A stretch of DNA of 64,000 nucleotides from Chlorobiaceae bacterium. Lineage in GTDB: Bacteria; Bacteroidota; Chlorobiia; Chlorobiales; Chlorobiaceae. Shown piece after piece: positions 20,039 through 29,640 of this stretch. The translations under genes and the position numbers were made by a program. The notes under the pieces are model-generated. The model ran no database searches, had not been told where the DNA came from, and saw nothing but the letters and a program-made list of their open reading frames with translations. Positions within the stretch are counted from its first letter, which is position 1. The number at the start of each line of letters is the position of its first letter. The stretch is from the NCBI GenBank assembly GCA_012972835.1, contig JABDHK010000004.1, positions 89,530 to 153,529 of the forward strand, read 5' to 3'.

Positions 20039-21379
20039 CTAATGCTGAACAACGCCATGCTCAGGCCTTCCTATCAGTGTTGCTGATGTAGCAGAGCTGA
20101 TGAGTACGTTCAACCGGTCACCTGCCTGATAATGTTCACGCTCAAAAACAACAACCCGATTGGTGTCCGTGCGGCCCATAAGCTGCTCTGAAGAGCGTCG
20201 GCTTTCTGATTCCGCAAGAACCTCGACAACCGTTCCAACCGTATCCTGATAGTGTTTGTCAGAAATGCTGTTCTGCAAGTCAATAATCTCCTGTAACCTT
20301 CTTTTTTTGACCGCCTCAGGGATATCATCTTCAAGAGTGCGCGCTGCAAGGGTTCCCGGTCTTTCTGAATAAAAAAACATGAAGGCTGAATCAAATCGTA
20401 CAGCCGAGAGAAGTTCAAGCGTTGCCTGGTGGTCCTCTTCCTGCTCACCACAAAATCCAGCAATAATATCAGTTGACAGCGCAACACCGGGAATAACCGA
20501 ACGAATCAATGCTATTTTTTCCCTGTACTCCTCGATAGTATGCCCCCGATTCATGAGATCAAGCATCCTTGATGAGCCGGATTGCACTGGAAGATGAATA
20601 TGGTTGCAGATGTTTCGTCGCTCTGCAATAGTTCGCACAAGCGCCTCGGAAATATCTTTAGGATGGGAAGTGGTAAACCGGATTCTTGCCATGGGTGCCT
20701 CAGAACTCACTGCGTCAAGGAGATCGGCAAAATTATGACCATCTTCTGGATCACTGTAGGAATTGACATTCTGTCCGATAAGGGTAATCTCCCTGTATCC
20801 CGAAGCCACAAGTTTCTGGACTTCAACAATGACCGATTTAAACGGATGGCTTCGTTCTCGACCGCGGGTAAAGGGCACTACACAAAAGGCACACATATTG
20901 TTGCACCCCCTCATGACCGGCACAACAGCACTTATCAATCCCTCTCTGACAGGATCAATCCCTTCATAGGTTTCAGCGGCATTGAACTCCAGGGAGGCAA
21001 GTCTGATTCCTGCTCGAGCCTGCTCAATAACCAATGGAAGGGTACGATAGGTATCAGGGCCTGCAAGAAAATCAATAGCTGGTGACATGGTAAACATCTC
21101 CTCCCTCTGGAACTGCGGCACACAGCCAGCAACACCGACAATCAGACCTTTATCTCTTTTTTTCATTCCTTGAAGGTGCTGCAGATAGTGCTCAATACGA
21201 TCAACAGCATTTTCCCGGACAGCACAGGTGTTGAGCAGAATAATTCCCGCATCATTTTCATTTTCCGCAGGGTGATACCCTTCACGCTGCAGCAGCGATG
21301 TTATGATTGCTGAATCAGCCTGATTCATCTGGCATCCGAACGTATGGATATAAAATGCCTTACTTCCCTCTCTCCTCAT
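20039..21379 (-). CDS. miaB: tRNA-2-methylthio-N6-isopentenyladenosine synthase MiaB
   Basis: A radical SAM methylthiotransferase of about 446 residues that modifies A37 of tRNAs reading UNN codons. The N-terminal UPF0004 domain has [10 protein letters not shown] and two further Cys ([14 protein letters not shown]) for the auxiliary 4Fe-4S cluster. The radical SAM motif is GCNNMCAFC, and a TRAM domain ends the protein ([17 protein letters not shown]). ATG 21379 ([12 protein letters not shown]) overlaps the stop of a small upstream ORF by about 20 bases and lacks a strong ribosome binding site, so its translation may be coupled. It ends the nifS-nifU-small ORF-miaB run, which would supply clusters to it. 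Confidence 0.94.
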   Translation of the reverse strand: MRREGSKAFYIHTFGCQMNQADSAIITSLLQREGYHPAENENDAGIILLNTCAVRENAVDRIEHYLQHLQGMKKRDKGLIVGVAGCVPQFQREEMFTMSPAIDFLAGPDTYRTLPLVIEQARAGIRLASLEFNAAETYEGIDPVREGLISAVVPVMRGCNNMCAFCVVPFTRGRERSHPFKSVIVEVQKLVASGYREITLIGQNVNSYSDPEDGHNFADLLDAVSSEAPMARIRFTTSHPKDISEALVRTIAERRNICNHIHLPVQSGSSRMLDLMNRGHTIEEYREKIALIRSVIPGVALSTDIIAGFCGEQEEDHQATLELLSAVRFDSAFMFFYSERPGTLAARTLEDDIPEAVKKRRLQEIIDLQNSISDKHYQDTVGTVVEVLAESESRRSSEQLMGRTDTNRVVVFEREHYQAGDRLNVLISSATSATLIGRPEHGVVQH

Positions 21380-21596
21380 GATCAATGTTATTTTTTCCTG
21401 TAATGTAATGTTTGTTACCCACAACATGCCGGGCAACATAAATCAAGAAAAGTCCGGCAAGTGAAAGTTGAAAAAGGGGAAAAGGTCCGACATCGAAGAG
21501 TACCGGCATTGAAGACAGATGCTTAGGATGATTAAAAACAACAACGGGGCACATCAATGCCCCCCGCGTCGTTTGATCTTTTTCAGCTCCGGACAT
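21360..21596 (-). CDS. Small hypothetical protein between nifU and miaB
   Basis: A frame of about 78 residues with one hydrophobic segment ([20 protein letters not shown]) and a charged tail. No family is recognised. ATG 21596 has GAGGGT directly upstream, overlapping the nifU stop codon, and its own stop overlaps the miaB start. This tight packing suggests that it is translated. It may be a small membrane protein or only a coupling ORF. Confidence 0.5.
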   Translation of the reverse strand: MSGAEKDQTTRGALMCPVVVFNHPKHLSSMPVLFDVGPFPLFQLSLAGLFLIYVARHVVGNKHYITGKNNIDHEERGK

Positions 21597-21601
21597 TACC
21601 C

Positions 21602-22213
21602 TCAAACACCGAAATGTATATGCTTGAATTTTTCAAGAAGTACTTCAGCTTCATCCTTACATTGACCGCAAACCGTACCAAGCTTGGTGCGCTCCTGCAG
21701 TTCAAAATAAGAACGGGCACCTTCAAGCACAGCATCCTCAATATCGTGATCGGTGATACTCATGCACTGGCATATCACCTTGGCCTGCTCCTTCTTAACC
21801 TTGTCCTCCTGACCGTTGCGAATATAGTAATTATTAATGGCAGCCCTCAAGGCCTTATCACCAAGCACGGAACAGTGAATTTTGTGATCCGGCAATCCTC
21901 CGAGTGCCTGTGCTACCTCTTTGGGAGAGATATGAAATGCCTGGTCAAGCGTCCGGCCTTTGACCATTTCAGAAAGAATTGAGGTGCTGGCAATGGCACT
22001 TGCGCAACCATAGGTTTTCCACTGACAGTCAGTGATCACCTCTTTTTCCTTATCTACCTTTATCACCACCATCATCTGATCCCCACACTGCAGGTTTCCT
22101 TCCATACCAACACCATCGAACTCGTCAGTATTCTCTCCCTGAAGAATATTTTTCGGGTTCATGAAGTGTTCCTTCAATGTTTCACTATATGCCCATTCAC
22201 CTGCTTGCAGCAT
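21602..22213 (-). CDS. nifU: NifU-like iron-sulfur cluster scaffold
   Basis: A 203-residue scaffold protein. The N-terminal IscU-type domain has Cys residues in QCGDQ, TYGCASAIAS and IHCSVL. The C-terminal part is a BFD-like 2Fe-2S domain with CQCMSITDHDIE and TVCGQC. The third (Nfu) domain of classical NifU is absent, so it is shorter than the Azotobacter protein. It overlaps the nifS end by about 17 bases, which indicates translational coupling. Together they build Fe-S clusters, either for general use or for nitrogenase. Confidence 0.92.
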   Translation of the reverse strand: MLQAGEWAYSETLKEHFMNPKNILQGENTDEFDGVGMEGNLQCGDQMMVVIKVDKEKEVITDCQWKTYGCASAIASTSILSEMVKGRTLDQAFHISPKEVAQALGGLPDHKIHCSVLGDKALRAAINNYYIRNGQEDKVKKEQAKVICQCMSITDHDIEDAVLEGARSYFELQERTKLGTVCGQCKDEAEVLLEKFKHIHFGV

Positions 22214-23402
22214 GCAATCCTCCTTTTATATAAGCCGTTGACATGTTTCTGATTCTTTCAATTATCCGTGGTAAAACATCAAGAAGATAGTCCACCTCCT
22301 CTCTTGAACTTTCCCGACCCATACTGAAGCGTATTGATCCATGGGCAAGTTCAGCATCTACACCAGTCGCAAGCAACACATGCGAAGGGTCAAGAGATCC
22401 AGATGCACAAGCTGATCCAGTAGAGACCGCAATACCTTCAATATCGAGGTAAAGCAGGATAGCCTCGCCCTCCACACCAGTAAATGAGACGTTGAGGGTA
22501 CTGGCAAGTGAATCCGTAGGGTGGCCGTTAAAATGAATATCATCAATACGCTCTTCTATCCCATTTCGGAGTATATGCTTCAACTCAAGCAACCGCTCCT
22601 CCTCTTCCGGCATTTCAAACGCTCTCATTTCAACAGCTTTTCCAAGGCCGAGAATACCGAGGGTATTTTCGGTACCTGCACGCCGTCCAAGCTCCTGATG
22701 ACCACCCCTGATTAATGGGCAGTAAGGAACTCCTTTTTTTACAAACAGAGCGCCAATACCTTTGGGGCCATATATCTTATGAGCTGACATGGTAAGAAAA
22801 TCCACACCGAGCGACCGAACATCAACAGGAAGCTTTCCTACTGCCTGCACAGCATCAGTATGCATTAATGCACCACGTTCATGCACCATTTTTGCTATCG
22901 TTTCAATATCCTGAATGGTGCCGATCTCATTGTTTGCCATCATAACCGAGACCAGACCCACATCATCGCCAAGCAGCCCGGCAAGTTGATCGAGATCGAT
23001 TTTCCCATACTTGTCAACATTAAGATACTTTACCCGCACACCCCGATGCCCAAGACATTCAGAGGTCTCAAGAACACAGGGATGTTCAATTTTAGTGGTA
23101 ATAATTGAACTGCGCATTTTCGAACCTGGAATGCACTGGCTCGAACCACAGACAAAAAGAGAGAGTACGGTATTGTTGGCTTCAGAACCGCTACCGACAA
23201 AGATAATTTCCTTCTCGTTTGCCCCGATGAAATGAGCAACTTTCCGGCGGGCATCCTCAACATTTGCCCTTGCTTCACGTCCAAACGCATGCATGCTGGA
23301 AGGATTGCCAAACATCTCCATTGCCGCAATCATCTCCTTTTTGACTTCAGGATGCAGAGGTGTCGTGGCATTATTATCAAAATAAACCTTCATGTCTGCC
23401 AT
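22197..23402 (-). CDS. nifS: Cysteine desulfurase, NifS/IscS type
   Basis: A 401-residue PLP enzyme that takes sulfur from cysteine for Fe-S cluster assembly. YFDNNATTPLHPEV starts the protein. The PLP-binding Lys is in SAHKIYGPKGIG, and the active-site Cys is in STGSACASGS (about residue 325). It is first in a run with nifU, a small ORF and miaB. NifS and IscS cannot be separated by sequence alone here, but the NifU partner favours NifS. Confidence 0.94.
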   Translation of the reverse strand: MADMKVYFDNNATTPLHPEVKKEMIAAMEMFGNPSSMHAFGREARANVEDARRKVAHFIGANEKEIIFVGSGSEANNTVLSLFVCGSSQCIPGSKMRSSIITTKIEHPCVLETSECLGHRGVRVKYLNVDKYGKIDLDQLAGLLGDDVGLVSVMMANNEIGTIQDIETIAKMVHERGALMHTDAVQAVGKLPVDVRSLGVDFLTMSAHKIYGPKGIGALFVKKGVPYCPLIRGGHQELGRRAGTENTLGILGLGKAVEMRAFEMPEEEERLLELKHILRNGIEERIDDIHFNGHPTDSLASTLNVSFTGVEGEAILLYLDIEGIAVSTGSACASGSLDPSHVLLATGVDAELAHGSIRFSMGRESSREEVDYLLDVLPRIIERIRNMSTAYIKGGLHAASR

Positions 23403-23676
23403 AATACTTTCAATATTCTTGGTTTCGGCTTATGCCATTGTTTATAAACTTATTACAAGTTACTATGCTTCGAAAAGCGATGTTTACAACTAACCTTCAC
23501 CTTAAACAACAACTGCCATATCTCAACATTTTTTCCGGTACTAAACCTCTTCCTGCGTTAAAATCTTATGTATAACGATCAATATGCATTAAGAAATGCT
23601 TAAACAAGACTATTAATTCCACTAAGAAGACTTAATTTATCTTATTTATTTCAAAAACACTATAAAGTTTCCAAAA

Positions 23677-24660
23677 TCAATTAATAATAAGAGTACGGTC
23701 TGCAGATGGAGGAAGTTTTTTACCGTTAAGATACAGCTCAACATATTTCGGACGACCGATATTAACCCATAACTTGTTGCGAGCCTCGAAACGCAGCACC
23801 TCACCGTTTTTAAACTGTCCACCAGGATAGACCCTTGCACTGTCATCAGCAATAACCTTAACCCATGAATAATCATCTATCACATGAACAACCAGCACCT
23901 TTTGATAGGGAGAAGATTTTGACACTGGCAAAAAAGAAACATGTTTTGCCCACTCCCTATAGCTTGTGCCATTGGCAGAAACTTCGGATAGTGCTGGAAC
24001 GGTAGGTGGCTTAGACGAAGCAGCTGGAGCGGCAGGTGTAACAGCAGCAACTGCAGAATCAACGTGAGCTGGAGAGGGGTGCTCCGAAGGCACCGATGCA
24101 ACGTTTGAAGGAGATTTATCCCCTCCAGAAATCACAAGAGAGTCTACAATCGGTTCAGCAACAGCAACAGTATCCTCTATAGTTGTGGATGGCAATGGCA
24201 CAGGAGCAGAAGAGTGCTGAGCAGAAAAGAGCCCGGTACCGTTACTATAAACAAGGGCCAGGCCGGCAAGCACAATGACCACACTACCAATTTTCCACAC
24301 CAACGAAAGCAGTGGAGGCCGAAACCTCACATCACTCTTCGGTCGTTTTTCCCTCACGGAGTTTCCGTCGCCGGCAACGTCTCGCTTAAGTGAGTTGGAG
24401 AGCTGCAGCTCCTTGCGGCATTGTTCAAGCGTTTCCTCCTCTCCAACACCCATCAGGAGTGCATATTCCTTGATAAAGGTGAAAATATATACCTTAGGCA
24501 GAAAACTGAAATCCCCGCCCTCAATTTTTTCAAGATAACCCTTTGGAACTGTAATCTGCCGGCTGACATCCTCAAGGGAAAGCTCTCTCTCCTTTCTGGC
24601 ATGCTTCAACTGCGTTACAAGACGCTCCAATGCTGCGCTACTTGATACCAATTCATTCAT
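23677..24660 (-). CDS. RodZ-like helix-turn-helix membrane protein
   Basis: A protein of about 327 residues. An N-terminal HTH_25 domain (about 15-85: LKHARKERELSLEDVSRQITVPKGYLEKIE) is followed by a linker, one membrane segment (VWKIGSVVIVLAGLALVY), a Pro/Ala/Ser-rich periplasmic stretch and a C-terminal DUF4115 beta domain (SWVKVIADDSARVYPGGQFKNGE). This is the architecture of RodZ, which links the MreB cytoskeleton to cell shape. ATG 24660 has AGGA 10 bases upstream; the longer frame needs a TTG start. It is downstream of the TPR lipoprotein gene. Confidence 0.87.
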   Translation of the reverse strand: MNELVSSSAALERLVTQLKHARKERELSLEDVSRQITVPKGYLEKIEGGDFSFLPKVYIFTFIKEYALLMGVGEEETLEQCRKELQLSNSLKRDVAGDGNSVREKRPKSDVRFRPPLLSLVWKIGSVVIVLAGLALVYSNGTGLFSAQHSSAPVPLPSTTIEDTVAVAEPIVDSLVISGGDKSPSNVASVPSEHPSPAHVDSAVAAVTPAAPAASSKPPTVPALSEVSANGTSYREWAKHVSFLPVSKSSPYQKVLVVHVIDDYSWVKVIADDSARVYPGGQFKNGEVLRFEARNKLWVNIGRPKYVELYLNGKKLPPSADRTLIIN

Positions 24661-24745
24661 AAAAAACAATCCTACTCACAATAACACATTGAAATAATAA
24701 ATATTACCGTCTTATAAATCTACAAAAAAACTCATTTATCCCAGC

Positions 24746-26824
24746 TTAATCAAGCCCGTAAGAGGAAATATTCATCCATATTTCGCGCCCATCTGCTGAG
24801 TTTGTACCAAGTGAAAACAATGCATCCGATCCAGAAACCGTTCTCTCCATCTCTTGTCCGATCTGTTGTCGCAGTCGTTCAAGCTCAGCCCCGCTGTAGT
24901 TTTTCCACAACAGAAAAACCCTGTCACGCGGAAAAAAAAGTTTCTGCAGCCGAGCCCCCATAACATTATCCAAACGATAAAAAACAATACGCGAAAGGGC
25001 GGTATCCGGAAAAGGATGCTCCGTCAACAGGGAAAACTCTGTAACCGTGTGCAAAAATGAATATCTTTTTTCAGGAAGAGAGTGATTATCAATACTCAGA
25101 ATATGGTAGGGAAACAGAGTGTTGCTAATAACAACAAGATGTTTGTAGCTGCCGAGCGATCCGGCAAGCGGTTCATACAACGCTTTTCTAAACCATTCCC
25201 GTTCTTTATCACTATCCTGACTATCGGGTGAGCTTGAAACAAGCTCACGCCTGATTGCATCTATTTTTGAACCAGGCGTATTGAGGGAATCAAAACAAAC
25301 TCCACTTCTGGCTATCTGTAACTGGCTTCTTCCAATAAGCATGACACCACAAAGAGAGTCTGATAGAAGCGGCTTTATTATTGCCTGATCCTCCTTCAAA
25401 GAGGCCTGAACCGTGCGCAGTGTTATCGGTATAAGCTGGATGGCTTCAGCTGCCACCGGGTTGATAACCCTCACCTCTGGAAGAAGCTCAATCAATCGGC
25501 CTCTTTTGATGTTAAGTGCCTGGTCAGCACTCCTGTTTTTTTCATATCCTTCGGCATGAATAAAAATATCGGCCTTCCTCTGAAGAAGCCCTGAAATTTC
25601 ATGCAGCAATTGAGCGATTTCAGCTTCAAGAGCTTCATGACCTTTTCCAAGGCTGAAGCTTTTTCTATAAATCTGCAATGAACGCCGCAGATCAAGATTA
25701 TCGGTTTGTTCTCCAGCATCAAAAAGCTCAAAAATTCTTGATCTTTCAAGCAGCAAACCAGTCAGACGCCGTTCAGATTTTTTTTCAAGCTGCAGAAGCT
25801 CGTTTGATGGATAAGGAGGCGCGAAATATCTGCTGAACGAAAACCCCTGCTGCAGAGCGTTAATCCGCTCCTCCCCTTTAAGCGACTTGCTCCCGGCAAG
25901 CAAGAAAAGAGAGGTGGCCTGGGCATACTGCATATTGTTCATGCGAAAATATTCTGCAGCCTCACGAAAAGGATCTGGCTTCCGAACAATAACGGCATTT
26001 GACTCAAGACTAAGTATCTTTACAAGCAAGGGGTTCCCCAGCTTCTCGGCAAGAGCGAGTGCCTTGAACAGAAAAAAGCTGGCATTTCTGCGATGTTTTT
26101 CAAGAAGCTGAAGACTTTGTGATGCAACCCTGAGAGCTTGAATTCTCTGCTCAATAGCGCCATCCATCGCAAAAACATGTCCCGACTCGGCAGCAATCTT
26201 CCCTGCAAGCAGTTCAGTCTTTTCAATGCCGAGTTCAGGCCGTGCCACCTTGCACCGCAGAAGACCCGCATAAGCTGTAATTTTCGTAACCGGATCACGG
26301 GCCTCACCCGATAGATGGCGATATATTCTTGCAGCCTTCTGAAAATCACCACCTCTCTGGTACAGAGAAGCCATTTGTAACCGCAGTGCAGGAGATGGAT
26401 CAATTATGTGTTCAAGAGAAGCCGCAGCTGCCCCGAAACTGCCCAATTCGCACAACAATGTTGCTTTATCGGTAAAAAGAGCATGACGAAGTGAATCTGG
26501 CAAGCTCTTCTTTGGCAGTTTTTCAAGGCGAGCTGTAGTGTTAAGCGCTGCATAATACTCACCTGTCAAACCTTCAATGATCCTTTTCTCATTCAGTGCC
26601 TTGACAACCCATGGAGAGGCTCTATTGAGAGTATCAAGGGCAAGCGCCCTGTTATAGAGGTTAAGTGCTTTCAGATAGTCGCCGCGACTGCTGAAGGATG
26701 ATGCTTGTTTATAAAGCGGCTCAAGTGATTCTTGAGGTTTACTATCAGTAGTACAGCCTGAAAAAAGAAAATAAAGACCAAGAAGAACCATTCCTGACGG
26801 AACCCCCCGGAATTGAATTTTCAT
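24746..26824 (-). CDS. TPR lipoprotein with degenerate CHAT-like C-terminal region
   Basis: A 692-residue protein. A lipoprotein signal with lipobox FSGC ends at residue about 24. Several TPR-like helical repeats follow (for example YKQASSFSSRGDYLKALNLYNRAL). The last 200 residues resemble the start of CHAT domains (HLVVISNTLFPYHILS), but I see no His-Gly or catalytic Cys pair, so protease activity is doubtful. It is presumably anchored in the outer membrane or periplasm. It is upstream of the rodZ-like gene on the same strand. The function is unknown. Confidence 0.75.
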   Translation of the reverse strand: MKIQFRGVPSGMVLLGLYFLFSGCTTDSKPQESLEPLYKQASSFSSRGDYLKALNLYNRALALDTLNRASPWVVKALNEKRIIEGLTGEYYAALNTTARLEKLPKKSLPDSLRHALFTDKATLLCELGSFGAAAASLEHIIDPSPALRLQMASLYQRGGDFQKAARIYRHLSGEARDPVTKITAYAGLLRCKVARPELGIEKTELLAGKIAAESGHVFAMDGAIEQRIQALRVASQSLQLLEKHRRNASFFLFKALALAEKLGNPLLVKILSLESNAVIVRKPDPFREAAEYFRMNNMQYAQATSLFLLAGSKSLKGEERINALQQGFSFSRYFAPPYPSNELLQLEKKSERRLTGLLLERSRIFELFDAGEQTDNLDLRRSLQIYRKSFSLGKGHEALEAEIAQLLHEISGLLQRKADIFIHAEGYEKNRSADQALNIKRGRLIELLPEVRVINPVAAEAIQLIPITLRTVQASLKEDQAIIKPLLSDSLCGVMLIGRSQLQIARSGVCFDSLNTPGSKIDAIRRELVSSSPDSQDSDKEREWFRKALYEPLAGSLGSYKHLVVISNTLFPYHILSIDNHSLPEKRYSFLHTVTEFSLLTEHPFPDTALSRIVFYRLDNVMGARLQKLFFPRDRVFLLWKNYSGAELERLRQQIGQEMERTVSGSDALFSLGTNSADGREIWMNISSYGLD

Positions 26825-27073
26825 GACACAGAGCCTCCAGCTCCAAAAATAGCATTGAGTTTATAGTGTATTTTACCTATAAATCAGGCGCAAATCAAGA
26901 GGTGTCTTATATGCAACGGTAAAAAGTAAAAAAAGAGGGTGACTCTTGCAGCTATCAGAACAATACGGAAATATCAGTAAAAGATCGTTAACTTATTACC
27001 AAAAGCGAAAGTTTTATCTCTCTCCCGAATTGTTCAAAGACTCTCCCTGATTTTTTTCTGTTGTAAACCCTTT

Positions 27074-28150
27074 ATGAAAGTGATCCTTGATACACTGCAC
27101 AGCGTACTTCAATCATCCTGGAGTATGCTTCTTGAATCAGCCCCATTTGTTCTGCTTGGTTTTTTTATTGCCGGACTGCTGAGAGCTTTTCTTCCTGAAA
27201 ATTTTGTTGCAGAACATCTTGGTAAAAATGGAATAAAGAGCATACTGAAAGCAGCAGCATTCGGCATTCCAATTCCTTTATGCAGTTGCGGCGTTCTGCC
27301 TGCTGCCGCAGGCTTGAAAAAACAGGGAGCAGGAAAAGGCGCCGTGACAGCTTTTTTAATCTCTACACCTGAAACCGGGGTGGACTCCATCGCACTCTCC
27401 TTTGCTCTGCTTGATCCCCTCTTGGCGGTTCTCAGGCCTGTGATAGCTTTTTTTACCGCTGTTGCGGCTGGCATAGCGGTCTCTCTTTCAGAAAGCAGAA
27501 ACATGGAGACCGATACAGAGGAGAACAAATCGGTATCAGCTCCGGTTTCAACCTGCGGCTCCTCATGCTGCTGCGCTTCAAAACCGCAAGCAAAGCAATC
27601 AATTATCGGCAGATTGAGAGCCGGGATGCATTTTGCCTTCAGCGAACTCCTGAAAGATATCGGCCCCTGGTTTTTCATGGGCATTATACTCTCCGGCCTG
27701 ATTTCAGTGTTTATCTCCCCTGAACTGATCAGTCGATACTTTTCAAACGAATACCTCTCCATGGCCCTGATGCTCGCTCTATCCGTACCGCTTAACGTTT
27801 GCGCAACCGCCTCAACCCCGATTGCAGCAGCACTTGCCCTTAAAGGAATTTCTCCAGGAGCAGCCCTTGTTTTTCTTCTTGCAGGCCCGGCAACCAACGC
27901 AGCATCACTGACCGTGATCTTTCAAATGCTCGGCAAAAAAGCCTCTCTGATCTATCTGTCAGTCATTGCGGTCATGGCATTCCTCTCCGGTATTGCGGTA
28001 AATGCCTTATACGCTTATCTGCACATTGATATCACCAACTGGATACGCGTCGGTTCCCATCAGGAGTGCGGTATGTTTGAAATCTTATCAGCAGTTGTAC
28101 TTATCGCTCTGGTACTGAAATCCTTTGTCCCGGAAAAACATAAGGCCTGA
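27074..28150 (+). CDS. SO_0444-type permease, putative Cu/Zn efflux transporter
   Basis: A 358-residue polytopic membrane protein of the DUF318/YraQ permease group. The two homologous halves carry FGIPIPLCSCGVLP and VPLNVCATASTPIAA. They are joined by a Cys-rich loop (TCGSSCCCASK, about residues 156-166) that is a likely metal-binding site. Family naming as a Cu/Zn exporter is annotation practice; the substrate is not proven. It is a single plus-strand gene between two minus-strand runs, closed by a strong bidirectional terminator. Confidence 0.82.
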   Translation: MKVILDTLHSVLQSSWSMLLESAPFVLLGFFIAGLLRAFLPENFVAEHLGKNGIKSILKAAAFGIPIPLCSCGVLPAAAGLKKQGAGKGAVTAFLISTPETGVDSIALSFALLDPLLAVLRPVIAFFTAVAAGIAVSLSESRNMETDTEENKSVSAPVSTCGSSCCCASKPQAKQSIIGRLRAGMHFAFSELLKDIGPWFFMGIILSGLISVFISPELISRYFSNEYLSMALMLALSVPLNVCATASTPIAAALALKGISPGAALVFLLAGPATNAASLTVIFQMLGKKASLIYLSVIAVMAFLSGIAVNALYAYLHIDITNWIRVGSHQECGMFEILSAVVLIALVLKSFVPEKHKA

Positions 28151-28162
28151 AAAACAACCCCT

Positions 28163-28203
28163 AAACAGAAAAAGCTGCCTTTGACAAGCAGCTTTTTCTG
28201 TTT
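28163..28203. terminator. Bidirectional terminator between the permease and the Cyc2-like gene
   Basis: Perfect 16-bp arms (28163-28178 and 28188-28203) enclose a 9-base loop. The arms contain A5 and T5 runs, so it works in both directions for the convergent genes. Confidence 0.88.
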
Positions 28204-28232
28204 AAATACAATTCTAACAACAGTAGCAATTA

Positions 28233-29489
28233 TTAAAATGCACTGTAAAGAACCAGAGTTGTCAAATTTTTTCCAGCGTCGGCTGTTGTATAGGTATCGC
28301 CAGAGTAGAAACTGTGATTCAACTGAAACTGAATATTTTTAGTCAACATATAGGCCAAACCGAGAGTAATTGCATTGTCCGCATCGGTGTCGCTTACACC
28401 TGTATTTGCTTTCCTGTAACCAGCTGCGAGAGCAAGTTTATCAGGAATCACTCCAAATAAAGCAGAGATTGTCCAGGCTTTGGCATCTCCATAAGTGTTG
28501 CCATTAAAAATATTCACCGGGTTCCCGTCGGTTGTTTTCGGTGCATTTCCATAGGTCGTGTAAAGCCCTAATGGATATGCTCCAACTTTCCCCTGAGCCT
28601 GCAGATCTACCGCCCATGCATCGGCATGAGTAGTCGTTGTGACAATACTGTTATCCGCGGCTGTGCTCTTCACATTTGATGTTCCTGTCCATATCTGAAA
28701 CCCTCCACCAAGATCCCAGTCTCCAAGTGTTGGCGTAACCACACCTCTGAAGTAACTCATGGGCTTGCTGGATCCAAAACTTCCCTGAGTAGGCACATAA
28801 GGTGTATAGTTCAAATAACCATACTTGTGATAGACAACAAAAGCCACTCCTGTTGCCGGTATCGCAGTTGGCAGATATTGCTGGGCAGAGGTTTCTCCGG
28901 CATGCTCAAGTGCCCGAGTAAACTCAACGGCACCGGTATTAAGCAACTCGAAACCATAGGCTGGACCCTGTGCAGACGTTGTAAATGGAATGGCACTCAG
29001 CGTAATGTCATCGACCGATGTTGTCATCGGCATTTTAAATTCTGATAAAATCTTCCCATCAGTAACATCTTGCGGTACAAAAGAGAGGCCTATCTCAAAG
29101 CCAATGTTCTTTGAAAGTCTTCCTCCAAGAGTCAGAAAAGCCTCATCAGGAAAAGATACCTGTCCGTCATTCGTCATTACATTAGGTGATGCACCATCAG
29201 TTTTCTGATAGCGAAGTTTACTGACAAATGAGGCGTTAAGCGTTGAGGGAAGCGAAAGATTGTCATCCTCTATACGACCCTGCTTTCCAGTTCCAGTTTC
29301 AGCGTAAGCATGTAATTTGAAATTGCGACCAAAGGCATTAAGCAATGGAAATTGCTGGAAATGGCATACCGCACATGAATATCCAGTCTGGCGGGCAAAA
29401 ACAGGTGTCGCATCTGCCTTTGGAACAGAACATAACAAGAACATTAACAAGCCGATGGCGACAAAAAAATGACGTACTTTTAGGTTCAT
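28233..29489 (-). CDS. cyc2: Outer-membrane cytochrome-porin, Cyc2-like
   Basis: A 418-residue exported protein. The signal peptide ends at ADA (residue 27). Directly after it comes TPVFARQTGYSCAVCHFQ with a single c-type haem motif CxxCH at residues 39-43, then FPLLNAFGRNFK. This N-terminal pattern followed by about 350 residues of alternating beta-barrel-like sequence, ending in Phe (VLYSAF), is what I know from Cyc2, the fused cytochrome-porin that oxidises Fe(II) at the outer membrane. Some Chlorobium (C. ferrooxidans and relatives) carry it. ATG 29489 is used; the longer frame would need TTG. It lies 150 bases downstream of a cytochrome c gene. The function as an iron oxidase is inference. 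Confidence 0.8.
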   Translation of the reverse strand: MNLKVRHFFVAIGLLMFLLCSVPKADATPVFARQTGYSCAVCHFQQFPLLNAFGRNFKLHAYAETGTGKQGRIEDDNLSLPSTLNASFVSKLRYQKTDGASPNVMTNDGQVSFPDEAFLTLGGRLSKNIGFEIGLSFVPQDVTDGKILSEFKMPMTTSVDDITLSAIPFTTSAQGPAYGFELLNTGAVEFTRALEHAGETSAQQYLPTAIPATGVAFVVYHKYGYLNYTPYVPTQGSFGSSKPMSYFRGVVTPTLGDWDLGGGFQIWTGTSNVKSTAADNSIVTTTTHADAWAVDLQAQGKVGAYPLGLYTTYGNAPKTTDGNPVNIFNGNTYGDAKAWTISALFGVIPDKLALAAGYRKANTGVSDTDADNAITLGLAYMLTKNIQFQLNHSFYSGDTYTTADAGKNLTTLVLYSAF

Positions 29490-29640
29490 GCTGCTTTTCG
29501 TTGTAATTGTTAGAAAAAGTGACAAATAAAAAATCTATCTGCCTGTAATTATTTAAAGCTTACAAATACTTACATGGATGCAGCGCATCAAAGGCATGCG
29601 CAACATGTTGGAAGGAAATTCAAAAAATCAGGGAGAGATA

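Noticed and set aside
27109..27897. 262-codon minus-strand frame
   Set aside because: It is fully antisense to the permease gene, whose membrane pattern and terminator are convincing; the antisense product has no family features.
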